DNA of 64,000 bases from UBA6623 sp965238125 (GCA_965238125.1 OZ250179.1:124001-188000), one strand, 5' to 3'; shown: positions 17,802-26,850, counted from the first letter of the stretch. Numbers and translations are program-made. Notes: a model not told the origin generated them from the letters alone.

Positions 17802-18331
17802 ATGCAGAGACGCAGCCGCTCAAATCCTTCTCGGATCACTTTGAAAAACCCGCGTTCAGCCGGCCCCAAGTCAACCGGATTCACGCTTGTTAAGAGTGAA
17901 GCCGCGAATTTCCCTCCAAAGAGGGCGTTTGCAGAGGCGGCTTGCGACAAGCGCGTGGAACGTTTCGACCCATTACAGCACGATCCCACGAGTCCCCGGA
18001 ACGGGTTCGCGGACGAAGCGGATCTACTCAAGCAATGGCTGGAAGAAGCTGACTACCCCGAACGTGGTCTGCGGCGGCTGGCCGGGGCAATGCTGATCAG
18101 CGCGATTGAAGATCTCACGGGCCGGGACCATCACCGTCGCATCGAAGTGCTGCGCTGGATCGCGCGGCAAGACCCCGGTGTATTCAGCTTTGAGTCTTGC
18201 TGCGCGTTGCTGGGGCGAGACGCAACGGCCATACGCGAGCGCCTGGCGACCTCCCGGTTTTCGCCGCGCTCGAAGCTCGGATGCGCATCGTCGCCAACCG
18301 CGCCCCCGGGCCGTATCACGCCGAGGCGTAA
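17802..18331 (+). pseudogene. Small conserved-looking hypothetical protein with an apparent frameshift
   Basis: From the ATG at 17802 the plus frame gives a credible helical protein core at about residues 85-145 (AGAMLISAIEDLTGRDHHRR, then WIARQDPGVFSFESCCALLG). It resembles a widespread uncharacterised family with FSFENVC-LG motifs. After about 18245 this frame becomes implausible and has no stop for nearly 1 kb. The +2 frame continues naturally (LPVFAALEARMRIVANRAPG) to a TAA at 18329. A single-base deletion would join them, giving about 176 residues. The function is unknown. Whether this is a real mutation or a sequence error cannot be told here. Confidence 0.5.
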
Positions 18332-18410
18332 GCGCCAACGAGAAGAGCGCGGAGTCTTGTCCCACGAATCGGGGCGGGCTTCGACCACTTCCGCGCCGCG
18401 GCCCCCGCCG

Positions 18411-19289
18411 CTACGACACCCACACGACGTCCACCGCCCAAAACAAGAAGAAGAGCACGCCGATGAAGCCGTTGACGGTGAAGAACGCGGCGTTGACGCG
18501 CGAAAAATCGTCGGCTTTGACCAAGCTGTGTTCGTAGATCAGCAAAGCGGCCACCACCGCGATACCCGCCGCGCTCAGCAAGCCCAATTCCAAAATCACG
18601 GCGAGTGCCGCCAACAATCCAACCATGACGACGTGAAACCCGCGTGCCATCGAAAGAGCGCGCGCCGACCCAAACATTCGCGGAATACTGTGCAGGCCCT
18701 GAGCAGCATCAAACTCACGGTCCTGGCAGGAGTAGATGATGTCGAAACCAGCCGTCCAAAACATCACCGCCGCGGTGAGCAGCAGAATCGCCGGGTCCAG
18801 CGTCCCGCGAATCGCGATCCACGCGGCGGCCGGGGCGATTCCCAGCGCGAACCCCAACACCAAGTGCGACAGCGACGTGAATCGCTTGGTGTAGGAATAC
18901 CCGAACACAACCGCCAACGCCGCCGGGGCCAGCTTCAAGCAAAGCGGATTCAACATCGCCGCCGCGACGACCAACACCCCGGACCAAAAGATGATGAATC
19001 CCCAAGCGAACGACTTCGAGAGCACGCCGGCCGGAATCGCGCGCATCTTGGTGCGCGGGTTGCGGGCGTCGATCTCGGCGTCGGCGACGCGATTAAAGGC
19101 CATGGCCGCCGACCGCGCCGCCACCATCGCCACCACGATCCAGGCAAATTTCCCTGCCACACTCGCAATCTCAAGGCCGCTCTCGCGCAACGCCAACAAA
19201 GCTCCGGTCAGCGCGAACGGTAGTGCGAAGACCGAGTGCTCGAACTTAATCATCTCGAGCACCGTGAGGAGTTTGGTGAAAAACATCAT
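18411..19289 (-). CDS. UbiA-family prenyltransferase (likely menaquinone biosynthesis, MqnP-like)
   Basis: The protein has 292 residues from the ATG at 19289. The hydrophobic profile suggests eight to nine transmembrane helices. The first polyprenyl-diphosphate binding motif is NRVADAEIDARNPRT (about 62-76, NxxxDxxxD), and the second Asp-rich motif is DIIYSCQDREFDA near 190. UbiA enzymes attach polyprenyl chains to aromatic acceptors in the membrane. The length and the LPFALTGALLA opening resemble the clade annotated in futalosine-pathway bacteria, but UbiA proper cannot be excluded. It sits alone on the minus strand, 45 bp after the TPR gene, possibly cotranscribed with it. Confidence 0.9.
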   Translation of the reverse strand: MMFFTKLLTVLEMIKFEHSVFALPFALTGALLALRESGLEIASVAGKFAWIVVAMVAARSAAMAFNRVADAEIDARNPRTKMRAIPAGVLSKSFAWGFIIFWSGVLVVAAAMLNPLCLKLAPAALAVVFGYSYTKRFTSLSHLVLGFALGIAPAAAWIAIRGTLDPAILLLTAAVMFWTAGFDIIYSCQDREFDAAQGLHSIPRMFGSARALSMARGFHVVMVGLLAALAVILELGLLSAAGIAVVAALLIYEHSLVKADDFSRVNAAFFTVNGFIGVLFFLFWAVDVVWVS

Positions 19290-19333
19290 CGCTCGAGCCG
19301 TGAACAATCCACCGCACCAACGCCGGCTAACAA

Positions 19334-20419
19334 CTAGAACTTGCCCATGCCCTTGCCGGTTTGCACGGCGGTAAAGAATCCCAAATACTTGCCGTCGCCC
19401 GGCCGCCCGCCGCTCGCAAGCCACGCCCTCGCCGGCAAGTGCGCGCGCATGGCGAGGACTAAATGAAAAGCGGCGACTTGGGCCTCGGATTCCTCACCCA
19501 AGATGTAGGACGAGGGCAAATCCAAGGGCACTTCTTTTTCCAGCAGCAGATACGGCTCGACGTAGGGGTTACGATCGCGTGCATCGATCAAGGCATCGTC
19601 GGCTTTGTCAAATTCCCGAAACAGGTAATGAATCAGGACGCGGGCCCAGCCAAATACGGCCCCCGCGTCCTCCTCGTACCGGTCGAGAAGGTCGGAAGCG
19701 GCTTCCACATTGTCCGCGGCGAGGTATAAGCCCATAAGACTGTCACGAATCCCTAGATTGTCGTTCGGGCACAGGTCAAGCAGGGCTTCGCGATGCTGGA
19801 TCGATTCTTGGACGCGGCCGTCGGCGAGCAGCGTGTCAGCCAATGCCTCACGCGCCCGCATATATGGCCGGGTTTCCAACAGGCCCCAGAAGCACCCTCG
19901 GTTTTCATCGAAGAACTCCCTGCCCAGCCGCCGCTCGCCGGCCTCGGCGGCGGTTAACTGCTCGATTGCTTTCTTGGGGGATTTCTCCGTCGCGGCCAGC
20001 GTCGTTAAGGCATCGATGCAATCCGGGTCGAGCTCCAGCGCTTGCCGCGCCAAGCGACGGGCCTGGTGTCGGGTCGACGCCTCTATGGAACTGTAGGCGA
20101 GTTCCTGAGCGCGCTCGATCGGATCATCGGACGGCTCGTCGAGTTGGTTGTCGAAGATACCGCTCAGGTCACTCTTGTCCAACGAGTTGATATAGGTGTT
20201 CACTTCCTCGGCGCTGCTGAAGTTTTTTCCCTTGAGAAACTTGGTCAATTGGCCGAGTGTCCGCTCGGCGGCAAAGGCCGACGCCGGCTCATCGGCGGGA
20301 CCGGGGAATTCCGCGACTTTGGACGGCGACGACACGATGTGAGCGGGGGCCGCGTGACTGTGGCTCGACTTGCGTAGGCCGCCTTTCTTCTTTTTGGACT
20401 CTCGAGCTCGTTGACTCAT
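19334..20419 (-). CDS. TPR-containing protein (ST7-like)
   Basis: The protein has 361 residues. A Lys/Ser-rich N-terminus (QRARESKKKKGG) and a disordered stretch to about residue 45 precede a helical body. The body includes LGREFFDENRGCFWGLLETR with PYMRAREALADTLLADGR, and LLDLCPNDNLGIRDSLMGLY. These motifs are shared with bacterial proteins related to the ST7 family, and TPR-like helix pairs follow. There is no signal peptide, so it is probably cytosolic and a protein-interaction module. The specific role is unknown. It lies upstream of the prenyltransferase on the same strand. Confidence 0.75.
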   Translation of the reverse strand: MSQRARESKKKKGGLRKSSHSHAAPAHIVSSPSKVAEFPGPADEPASAFAAERTLGQLTKFLKGKNFSSAEEVNTYINSLDKSDLSGIFDNQLDEPSDDPIERAQELAYSSIEASTRHQARRLARQALELDPDCIDALTTLAATEKSPKKAIEQLTAAEAGERRLGREFFDENRGCFWGLLETRPYMRAREALADTLLADGRVQESIQHREALLDLCPNDNLGIRDSLMGLYLAADNVEAASDLLDRYEEDAGAVFGWARVLIHYLFREFDKADDALIDARDRNPYVEPYLLLEKEVPLDLPSSYILGEESEAQVAAFHLVLAMRAHLPARAWLASGGRPGDGKYLGFFTAVQTGKGMGKF

Positions 20420-20640
20420 AAGGAGGCCTTTCAGCGGATCGCCGAGCCTCGACGAGGCGTTGCGGGCCGCGGCGCGAGGAGTGTTTGCGGGTCAATTATA
20501 CCTGTCCCGCCCCGTTGTCGCGAGACCTTCGCAAACCGACGAAAAGACACAGGTTAGCCGTCGGCCGCCGACCGGGCGCGGGCTCGCTTCCCGGCCGGCT
20601 GAGCGCGCGTTATCATAAGGCTCGCCGAGGACAAGACGCA

Positions 20641-21573
20641 ATGCGCATCCACGCCATTTCCCTTTCTCCGATGTCCAACGCCCAGAAACAACGCCTGGGA
20701 GCGTTGGGGGAACTCGAATACCACGAGGCGGTTTTGGGTGACCCCGAGGTAGGCGAGCTGTGCCGCGGGGCTGAAATCCTGGTGACGACGCCGCGGCTGA
20801 GCGCCGACATCATGCCCTATCTCGACGCCTGCCGCATGATCTCGGTGCAGGCGGCTGGAGCGGACGCCGTTAACCTCGATGCCGCCCGCGACAAGGGCAT
20901 CACGGTCAGCAATGTTCCCGAGTTCTGCACCGACGCCGTTGCGGAGCACGCCGTATCACTCATCCTGGGCGTCGCGAAACGTATCGAGGAAGGCCGCCCG
21001 TTGCTGAAGGCCGGCGGGTGGAACTCGGCGCTCGCGTATAAGACGCGGGGCCTGCGCGGGAAGACCCTGGGGCTTTTCGGACTGGGGAAGATCGGATGCC
21101 GCATCGCCGAGATTGCCCGCGACGGTTTCCGGATGCGAGTGATCGCAACGGTTCGCGACGACGCCCGCGAGCGGGAGTTCGAAACGGTCGACTGGGATCG
21201 CCTGCTCACCGAAAGCGATTTCCTGGTCATCGCCGCGCCGGCGACTCCCGAAACCCGCGGCATCTTCGACCGTGAAGCTTTCGGGCGCATGAAACCCGGG
21301 GCGGTGCTCGTCAACGTGAGCCGCGCCGCCTTGGTCGACGATGCCGCGTTGCTCACGGCGCTCGATCACGGCCGGCTCGTCGGCGCGGCCGTCGACGTTT
21401 TCCAAAGTGAACCGCCCGCCCCCGACGACCCCTTGCTCGACCACGCCAAGGTTCTGGTGACGCCGCACGTTGCCTGGGGAACCGAGGACGCCGTCGAACG
21501 CCTGCTCGACCTCAGCATCTCGAACGTCGAAGCCTTTCTCGCGGGAAACCCGATCAACGTCGTTTCACGGTAA
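20641..21573 (+). CDS. D-isomer-specific 2-hydroxyacid dehydrogenase, NAD-binding
   Basis: The protein has 310 residues from the ATG at 20641. Upstream in-frame codons are in a GC-rich region without a start signal. A substrate domain comes first. The Rossmann motif GLFGLGKIGCRIA lies at about 147-159, followed by the catalytic arginine region NVSRAALVDDAAL near 222-234, the glutamate in VFQSEPPAPDDPLL, and TPHVAW with the catalytic histidine near 277. The family includes phosphoglycerate, glyoxylate and D-lactate dehydrogenases. No ACT domain is present and the substrate is unknown. Confidence 0.93.
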   Translation: MRIHAISLSPMSNAQKQRLGALGELEYHEAVLGDPEVGELCRGAEILVTTPRLSADIMPYLDACRMISVQAAGADAVNLDAARDKGITVSNVPEFCTDAVAEHAVSLILGVAKRIEEGRPLLKAGGWNSALAYKTRGLRGKTLGLFGLGKIGCRIAEIARDGFRMRVIATVRDDAREREFETVDWDRLLTESDFLVIAAPATPETRGIFDREAFGRMKPGAVLVNVSRAALVDDAALLTALDHGRLVGAAVDVFQSEPPAPDDPLLDHAKVLVTPHVAWGTEDAVERLLDLSISNVEAFLAGNPINVVSR

Positions 21574-21617
21574 CCGAGCAATTGAATCTCGCCGCCTGGC
21601 AACGCCCCCCTGGTAGT

Positions 21618-21871
21618 GACAAACACTCGTGTTTGTCCTAGGCCAAAGTTGAGACAAGCTCTCAGCTTGTCTCCCTCTGGAGTTTCTACATTTTTCATCC
21701 ATTGGCGGTGGCATGCAGTGGGGCAGGTCTCCACACCTGCCCATTCCTCGATCCGCCCATAAGCTGCCGGGCAGCGATCAACCCGGTTCCCGCCACGAGT
21801 TGAGTTAATGCCGGCCCTGGGCGCAAGCCCTGGGCTGAAGCCCGGGGCTACTTCCGTGCCCCCTCCGGGGG
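21618..21871. repeat. Hairpin-repeat island (four different palindromes)
   Basis: In a 422-bp gene-free gap there are four palindromes. 21618-21637 and 21653-21671 form the second copy of the double-hairpin repeat seen at 16716. 21721-21742 is GGGCAGGT-ctccac-ACCTGCCC. 21826-21849 is built from AGCCC/GGGCT arms and is followed by a CCCCCTCC-GGGGGCGGGG hairpin to about 21876. Such clusters are typical of REP/RAYT-derived sequence. They lie between convergent or tandem genes and may also end transcription. Confidence 0.75.
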
Positions 21872-21995
21872 CGGGGCGCGAGGTTGCGATAGGGACGTCC
21901 GACATTTCTGTCGTACACGCTACAGCAAGCAGAGCAAGTTGACGGAATACGGCGCGATGGACAAGCGCCTATACTGTTACGTCTTCCGGATCGTC

Positions 21996-23264
21996 ATGAG
22001 CGCCTCCGATTCCCACGAGCCCGCCGGCGGCAAGTCGTTGGACATCCGCGACGATTCTCCGCAAGTCCCCTGGCTGCTGATCTTGATCCTTCTCGGGGCG
22101 ACGACGATCAACTACCTGGACCGGCTGACGGCAAGTGTTCTGGCGCCGACATTGCGTGACGAATTCGGGATGAGCAACGCGGACTATTCGTTCGTCGTCA
22201 ACGCGTTTACCGCCGGGTATTTGATCTTCTACAGCGTCGGGGGGCGGATCGCGGACCTGATCGGTGCGCGGCGGGCTTTGGCGCTGTTTATGGTTTGGTG
22301 GTCGGTTGCCGGGGCGGCGCAGGCGTTTACCGTCGGGAAGTGGTCCCTGGCCATCGTGCGTTTTGTATTGGCCACGGGGCAAGGCGGAGCCTGGCCGGCC
22401 GCCATGAAAGCCGCCGCGGAGAGGGTGCCGGGCCCGCTGCGATCGTTGTGTGTCGGCATCACCAACAGCGGCAGCTCGATCGGCGCCATGCTGGCCCCGC
22501 CCTTGATCGGAACCATGGCGGTGTTGTGGGGATGGCGGGCGGCCTGTGTCGCGACCGGGGCGATCGGCTTCCTATGGCTGCCGCTTTGGTTCCGGTTGAC
22601 TCCACAGCCCACGCAAGGGCAGGGCACCGCCGTGCGCGAAGAGACCGTTCCGTGGCGGCGCGTCGTGGTCTACCGGCAGGCCTGGGCCGTTTTTCTGGGA
22701 CGCGCGATTGGGGACCCTTTCTGGGTTTTCTATATTTTCTGGCTGCCCGAGTACCTGGCCCGAGACCGCGGGCTCAATTTGGAATCGATCGCCGCGGTGG
22801 CCTGGATTCCTTTCATGGTCGCGGGAGTCGCGAACATGGCCGGAGGAGGCGTGACCTCGTGGTTGGTGGGCCGCGGCTGGTCGGTTCACCGCGCTCGCCG
22901 GACGATGATGTGGCTGTCCGCGCCGGCGTCGATGGTCGGGGTGGCGGCGGCCTACACCGACAGCTTGGCGGTGGCCATCACCGTGATCAGCCTGGCGACG
23001 TTCTTCTTCATGTTTTGGTCCGTCAATACCGTGAACCTGCCCTCGGACTGGTTCCCGCCGAAGTATGTGGGTACGGTGTTCGGCTTTTCAGGGACCGGCC
23101 AGGGACTCGGGTCGATGTTGATCATCTACTTGGTGGGGCAGGTTCTCGACGCGACGGGCAACTACGCGCTGGTGTTCGCGGGCGTGGGGCTGTTGGTGCC
23201 GCTGGCGCAGTTGGTGATGACGCTGGTGGGCGGGCCGATCCGGCGGCTGGAGATTGGTGAGTAA
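21996..23264 (+). CDS. MFS transporter, hexuronate/sugar-acid (ACS) type
   Basis: The protein has 422 residues from the ATG at 21996; an ATG at 21957 and a TTG at 21939 are in frame upstream. Twelve hydrophobic segments are suggested. The first contains INYLDRLTASVLAP, and loop 2-3 carries the MFS motif GGRIADLIGARRAL. GQGGAWPAAMKAAAERVP in helix 4 is typical of the anion:cation symporter (ExuT/GudP) subfamily. The substrate is probably a sugar acid or small organic anion in symport with H+. It is followed on the opposite strand by the transglycosylase gene, which it meets 13 bp after its stop. Confidence 0.88.
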   Translation: MSASDSHEPAGGKSLDIRDDSPQVPWLLILILLGATTINYLDRLTASVLAPTLRDEFGMSNADYSFVVNAFTAGYLIFYSVGGRIADLIGARRALALFMVWWSVAGAAQAFTVGKWSLAIVRFVLATGQGGAWPAAMKAAAERVPGPLRSLCVGITNSGSSIGAMLAPPLIGTMAVLWGWRAACVATGAIGFLWLPLWFRLTPQPTQGQGTAVREETVPWRRVVVYRQAWAVFLGRAIGDPFWVFYIFWLPEYLARDRGLNLESIAAVAWIPFMVAGVANMAGGGVTSWLVGRGWSVHRARRTMMWLSAPASMVGVAAAYTDSLAVAITVISLATFFFMFWSVNTVNLPSDWFPPKYVGTVFGFSGTGQGLGSMLIIYLVGQVLDATGNYALVFAGVGLLVPLAQLVMTLVGGPIRRLEIGE

Positions 23265-23276
23265 TCGTCGTCGGCG

Positions 23277-23945
23277 CTACTCGGACTCGGTGAGATCAAG
23301 GAAGCGCCGGATCACGCGGCGGACGAAAAGGCGAGTTTCGTCGTAGGGCGGCAGGCCGTCATAGCGGTCCACTTTTCCGGGACCGGCGTTGTAAGCCGCC
23401 AGAGCCCGTAGCAGACCGTCGCGGGAGCCTGCATAGCGGTTCAGCAATTGTTTTAGGTAGGATGCCCCGCCGCAGACGTTTTGGCCGGGATCGCGGCGGT
23501 CGGTTACCGCCAGATCCTTGGCGGTTTCGGGCATGAGTTGCATGAGCCCGACGGCGCCTTTCGGCGAGACCGCGTCGGCATCGTAGTTCGACTCGGCTTC
23601 GATGACGCTGTGAACGAGCGCCGGGTGCAGCTCGAGTTCCTCGCCAAGCCGTGCAACGAGCAGGTCGAGCTGGGCGCGCGTTTCGATCGGGACGGGGCTC
23701 GATACGGGGGCGGCCGGGGGGGCCACGTAGTCGTCCTGCTCGAACCGCACAACCGACGAGGCGGGAAGTTCCACGACGCCTCGGTCGGCGCTGTACAAGC
23801 GCACGCGGCCGTCGGAGATTTCGTGACGTTCGGCGCGCAATCGGAAGCCGGATTTGAGTACGGCGTATTCCGCGGCGCACAGGGTCCCGCTGATCGCCAG
23901 TTGAGCGAGCACTAGACGGGCCGTTGGACGCTGTAGGATACTCAT
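23277..23945 (-). CDS. Lytic transglycosylase (SLT-type), secreted
   Basis: The protein has 222 residues from the ATG at 23945, chosen because the signal peptide follows at once (ARLVLAQLAISGTLCAAEY). A short SH3-like or strand region around 30-75 precedes the SLT fold. The fold has the catalytic glutamate in IEAESNYDADAVSPKGAVG (about E118), LMQLMPETA, the GGASYLKQLLNRY block and ALAAYNAGPGKVDRYDG. It should cleave the MurNAc-GlcNAc bond with 1,6-anhydro formation in the periplasm. It is a single gene converging on the MFS gene. Confidence 0.93.
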   Translation of the reverse strand: MSILQRPTARLVLAQLAISGTLCAAEYAVLKSGFRLRAERHEISDGRVRLYSADRGVVELPASSVVRFEQDDYVAPPAAPVSSPVPIETRAQLDLLVARLGEELELHPALVHSVIEAESNYDADAVSPKGAVGLMQLMPETAKDLAVTDRRDPGQNVCGGASYLKQLLNRYAGSRDGLLRALAAYNAGPGKVDRYDGLPPYDETRLFVRRVIRRFLDLTESE

Positions 23946-24196
23946 TCGCTTACGGGCGGTTTTGCGGCGCGTCGACCCAAAGCGGCCGAAAAATTCGGGG
24001 ACAGGCCTGGGCCGTCCCGCTTCCATGAATCCGCAGTTTCATAATATCGCCGCGAAAACGAGATTCGGCGGCACGAAGCGTCCGTCGGGCTCACGCGGGA
24101 GCCGGCCTGATCCATTCCGGTATTTCCCGCCGCCGCTTCGCGGCTCTTCCACTTCCGAACCAACCAAGGCTCACGATACAGTTACTCCTGCTTATT

Positions 24197-25420
24197 ATGA
24201 CGTTCCTACGATCTTTGGCGTGCAGCAAGACCGGCGAGGAGTTCCCCGCCGGGCAGCTTCTTAACCTCTCCCCAGCCGGAGCGCCCTTGCTGGCCCGCTA
24301 CGACTTGGAGCGCGCCCGCCAAGAGTTAACCAAAGAACAAGTTGCCCAAGGGCCGCATTCGATGTGGCGCTATGGCGGGTTGCTGCCGGTGGCGGATGCG
24401 GACAACGTGGTGTCGCTCGGCGAAGGCAATACGCCGTTGCTGCCGGCTCCGCGCTACGGTCACCAGGTCGGAGCGTCTCGGCTTTCGGTCAAGGACGAAA
24501 GCGCCAACCCGACCGGAACGTTCAAGGCGCGCGGGATGGCCGCGGCCGTTTCCATGGCCAAGGAATTGGGCGTGACGAAGCTTGCCGCGCCCTCGGCCGG
24601 GAACGCCGGCTCGGCCCTAGCCGCTTACGCGGCGGCGGCCGGCATGGAAGCGCATATCTTCATGCCTCGCGACGTGCCCCAAGCCAACTACATCGAGTGC
24701 AAGATGTGCGGCGCCGAGGTGACGCTGGTCGACGGGCTGATCAGCGATTGCGGCCGCATCGTCGCCGAGCGCAAGGACGAGGAAGGGTGGTTTGACGTTT
24801 CCACGCTGAAAGAGCCCTACCGTATCGAGGGAAAGAAAACCATGGGCTTGGAGCTGGCCGAACAACTCGGCTGGCGCCTGCCCGACGCTGTTCTCTATCC
24901 CACCGGCGGAGGCGTGGGGATGATCGGGATGTGGAAGGCTTTCGACGAGCTGGAGCAGATCGGCTGGATCGACTCGAAACGCCCCAAGATGATCGCTGTT
25001 CAAGCCGCGGGCTGCGCGCCGATCGTGCGGGCGTTTGACGAGGGCACTAAAGCGTCGAAGTTCTGGGAAGGCGCGTCCACGCTGGCGGCCGGGCTGCGCG
25101 TTCCCAAGGCGATCGGGGATTTTCTGGTTTTGGAAGCGGTGCGAAAAAGCGGCGGGACCTGCCTGGCGGTGACGGATCAAGAACTGCTCAAGGCGGGGCG
25201 TTCGTTGGCCGAGACGGAGGGCATGTTCGTCGCTCCGGAAGGCGCGGCGTGCTTCGCGGCGCTCGGGCAGTTGCTCCAGGAAAGCTTCCTCGACAAAGAC
25301 GACGAGATCGTTATCTATAACACCGGCACGGGACTAAAGTACCTCGACAATTGGGCGACGCAATTCCCGCCCGAGCCGCGCCCGGAAGAGAAGCTCGGTG
25401 GCTTGATTTTGCCTCGGTAG
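24197..25420 (+). CDS. thrC: Threonine synthase
   Basis: The protein has 407 residues of fold-type II PLP enzyme. An N-terminal zinc-ribbon-like start (LACSKTGEEFP) precedes LGEGNTPLLPAPR. The PLP lysine lies in KDESANPTGTFKARGM (about 100-115), the phosphate loop in APSAGNAGSALAAYA, and PTGGGVGMIGMWKAF follows. The enzyme converts O-phosphohomoserine to threonine. Other threonine synthase-like or cysteate synthase-like members share these motifs, but length and composition fit ThrC. The start ATG has no strong Shine-Dalgarno. The next gene begins 52 bp downstream on the same strand. Confidence 0.9.
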   Translation: MTFLRSLACSKTGEEFPAGQLLNLSPAGAPLLARYDLERARQELTKEQVAQGPHSMWRYGGLLPVADADNVVSLGEGNTPLLPAPRYGHQVGASRLSVKDESANPTGTFKARGMAAAVSMAKELGVTKLAAPSAGNAGSALAAYAAAAGMEAHIFMPRDVPQANYIECKMCGAEVTLVDGLISDCGRIVAERKDEEGWFDVSTLKEPYRIEGKKTMGLELAEQLGWRLPDAVLYPTGGGVGMIGMWKAFDELEQIGWIDSKRPKMIAVQAAGCAPIVRAFDEGTKASKFWEGASTLAAGLRVPKAIGDFLVLEAVRKSGGTCLAVTDQELLKAGRSLAETEGMFVAPEGAACFAALGQLLQESFLDKDDEIVIYNTGTGLKYLDNWATQFPPEPRPEEKLGGLILPR

Positions 25421-25472
25421 AGGGCGATTGCGGCGGAGCGCGGACTGGTCTAAGCTTGAACTTCCAACGTTC

Positions 25473-26027
25473 ATGGTGAAGACTATCTATCTTGCCGGCC
25501 CGGACGTGTTTCTCCCGAATGCCGTCGAAGTCGGTCGCCGCAAAGTGGAGATCTGTGCCGGCTATGGTTTTGAGGGCCTGTTCCCTCTCGATCAGGACGA
25601 CTCGGTCAAGGAAGGCGCCGCCGACATCTTTCTTGCTAACCGCAGGTTGATGGACAGGGCGGACGCGGGAATTTTTAACCTGAGCCCGTTTCGAGGGTCG
25701 GGTTCGGATGCCGGTACCGCGTTTGAGTTGGGGTACATGTTTTCCCGGAGCAAACTTGTATACGGTTACGCAAATTCGAGCCATAACTACCTGGACCGCG
25801 TCGAAGCAACTCACGGCCCTCTTGTCGGTCGCGATGGTCGGCGTTGGGACCGCGACGGGCTCTTGGTGGAAGACTTCGGCCTGTACGACAACCTCATGTT
25901 GGTTCGGTCGATCCGCGAGGCAGGGGGCGTACTGAGTCTGATCGAGGAAGATTCACTTGCGGCGTTCGGAGCGTTCGAGGCTTGCCTTCGTGAGATGAAG
26001 GTGAGGTTGAATCGCGAGAGCCCCTAA
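25473..26027 (+). CDS. Nucleoside 2-deoxyribosyltransferase-family protein
   Basis: The protein has 184 residues from the ATG at 25473. MVKTIYLAGPDVFLP opens the fold with the glycine/aspartate strand typical of this family. ANRRLMDRADAGIFNLSPFRG (a short stretch around 55-75) and GSDAGTAFELGYMF around 77-90 follow, the latter holding the nucleophilic glutamate. These enzymes transfer or hydrolyse the deoxyribose of nucleosides or nucleotides. Relatives act in salvage, and some as effector-like nucleotide hydrolases. The gene is followed after 14 bp by a membrane protein gene with an excellent ribosome binding site, suggesting a functional pair. Confidence 0.85.
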   Translation: MVKTIYLAGPDVFLPNAVEVGRRKVEICAGYGFEGLFPLDQDDSVKEGAADIFLANRRLMDRADAGIFNLSPFRGSGSDAGTAFELGYMFSRSKLVYGYANSSHNYLDRVEATHGPLVGRDGRRWDRDGLLVEDFGLYDNLMLVRSIREAGGVLSLIEEDSLAAFGAFEACLREMKVRLNRESP

Positions 26028-26041
26028 AAAGGAGGAGAGTC

Positions 26042-26788
26042 ATGGCAACCGGCGCATTCACGATCAAGATAGATCCTCACGATGCCTTCGAGTTCAACAT
26101 GGAACCCGATCCCGCCGTTTCGGGTCCCGTCCCGGACGACCAGCGCGAACTGCAACATGATATCTACGGTGTGATAGGGGTACTGAAACAGCTCCACGAG
26201 CAAAAGGCCTTCGACGAGCAGAAAACGGCATACGATGACTTTCGCCGGCGGTTGCGACAGGTCGCGGAGGTAGGCCTTGTAGGCGCCAACGTAAAAACCC
26301 GCTTGGCGTCCTCAGCGGTCGAACAGATAGCCGGGGAGGTTGTTGCGCGGGTCGGAAAGAAGGTGCAGATTCGGTATTTGGCTCGGCTTCTGCTGTTCGT
26401 TTTCGTAGGCGTGGGGGCTGGGTTGGGCATTCAGGTTTTCTTTTTTCCGGGTTATGGGGCGGTGTTGGCGGCATCGATGGTGGGCGCCTGGATCTCGGTT
26501 GCGGCTTTCAGGCGGGAAGTTGTGCTGGCGGACCTGGCACAATTTATGGACTCGAAATACGAGCCGGCAGTTCGGTTGTTCTTCGTAGGTCTCGTGGCAT
26601 GCTCTGTGGCGCTGTTTGTGAAGACAGGACTTTTGTCGATCGTTGTTGGGGATTTGAAACTTGTGGAATTCCCGAGCAAGCCGGAAGTCGCGGTGGTTCT
26701 CGGCTTGGTCGCGGGCATCAGCGAGAAGAAGATTTCGGTTCAACTGATTCAGAAAGCGCGACAGGTAATTCCTTCCTCGAAGAAGTAG
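26042..26788 (+). CDS. Uncharacterised membrane protein with about four helices and an AGxSEK motif
   Basis: The protein has 248 residues. GGAGGAG lies 5-6 nt before the ATG. The N-terminal about 110 residues are soluble and rich in charged helices. Hydrophobic segments follow at about 113-138, 141-160, 178-203 and 215-228. The last runs into LVAGISEKKISVQL, reminiscent of the AGFSERFVP ending of small uncharacterised bacterial membrane proteins. The function is not known. The 14-bp spacing from the deoxyribosyltransferase gene implies one transcript. A toxin or effector-like pair is possible but unproven. Confidence 0.7.
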   Translation: MATGAFTIKIDPHDAFEFNMEPDPAVSGPVPDDQRELQHDIYGVIGVLKQLHEQKAFDEQKTAYDDFRRRLRQVAEVGLVGANVKTRLASSAVEQIAGEVVARVGKKVQIRYLARLLLFVFVGVGAGLGIQVFFFPGYGAVLAASMVGAWISVAAFRREVVLADLAQFMDSKYEPAVRLFFVGLVACSVALFVKTGLLSIVVGDLKLVEFPSKPEVAVVLGLVAGISEKKISVQLIQKARQVIPSSKK

Positions 26789-26850
26789 ACGCCCAGCCGG
26801 ATACTCCTTGCGGTGAAGGACGGACAGCGGCGGCCCCGAGAGGACGGAAC

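Noticed and set aside
17412..19223. A 603-codon plus-strand frame spanning the kinase start and the prenyltransferase gene
   Set aside because: Only 17802 to about 18245 looks coding. The flanking parts are antisense to recognised genes.
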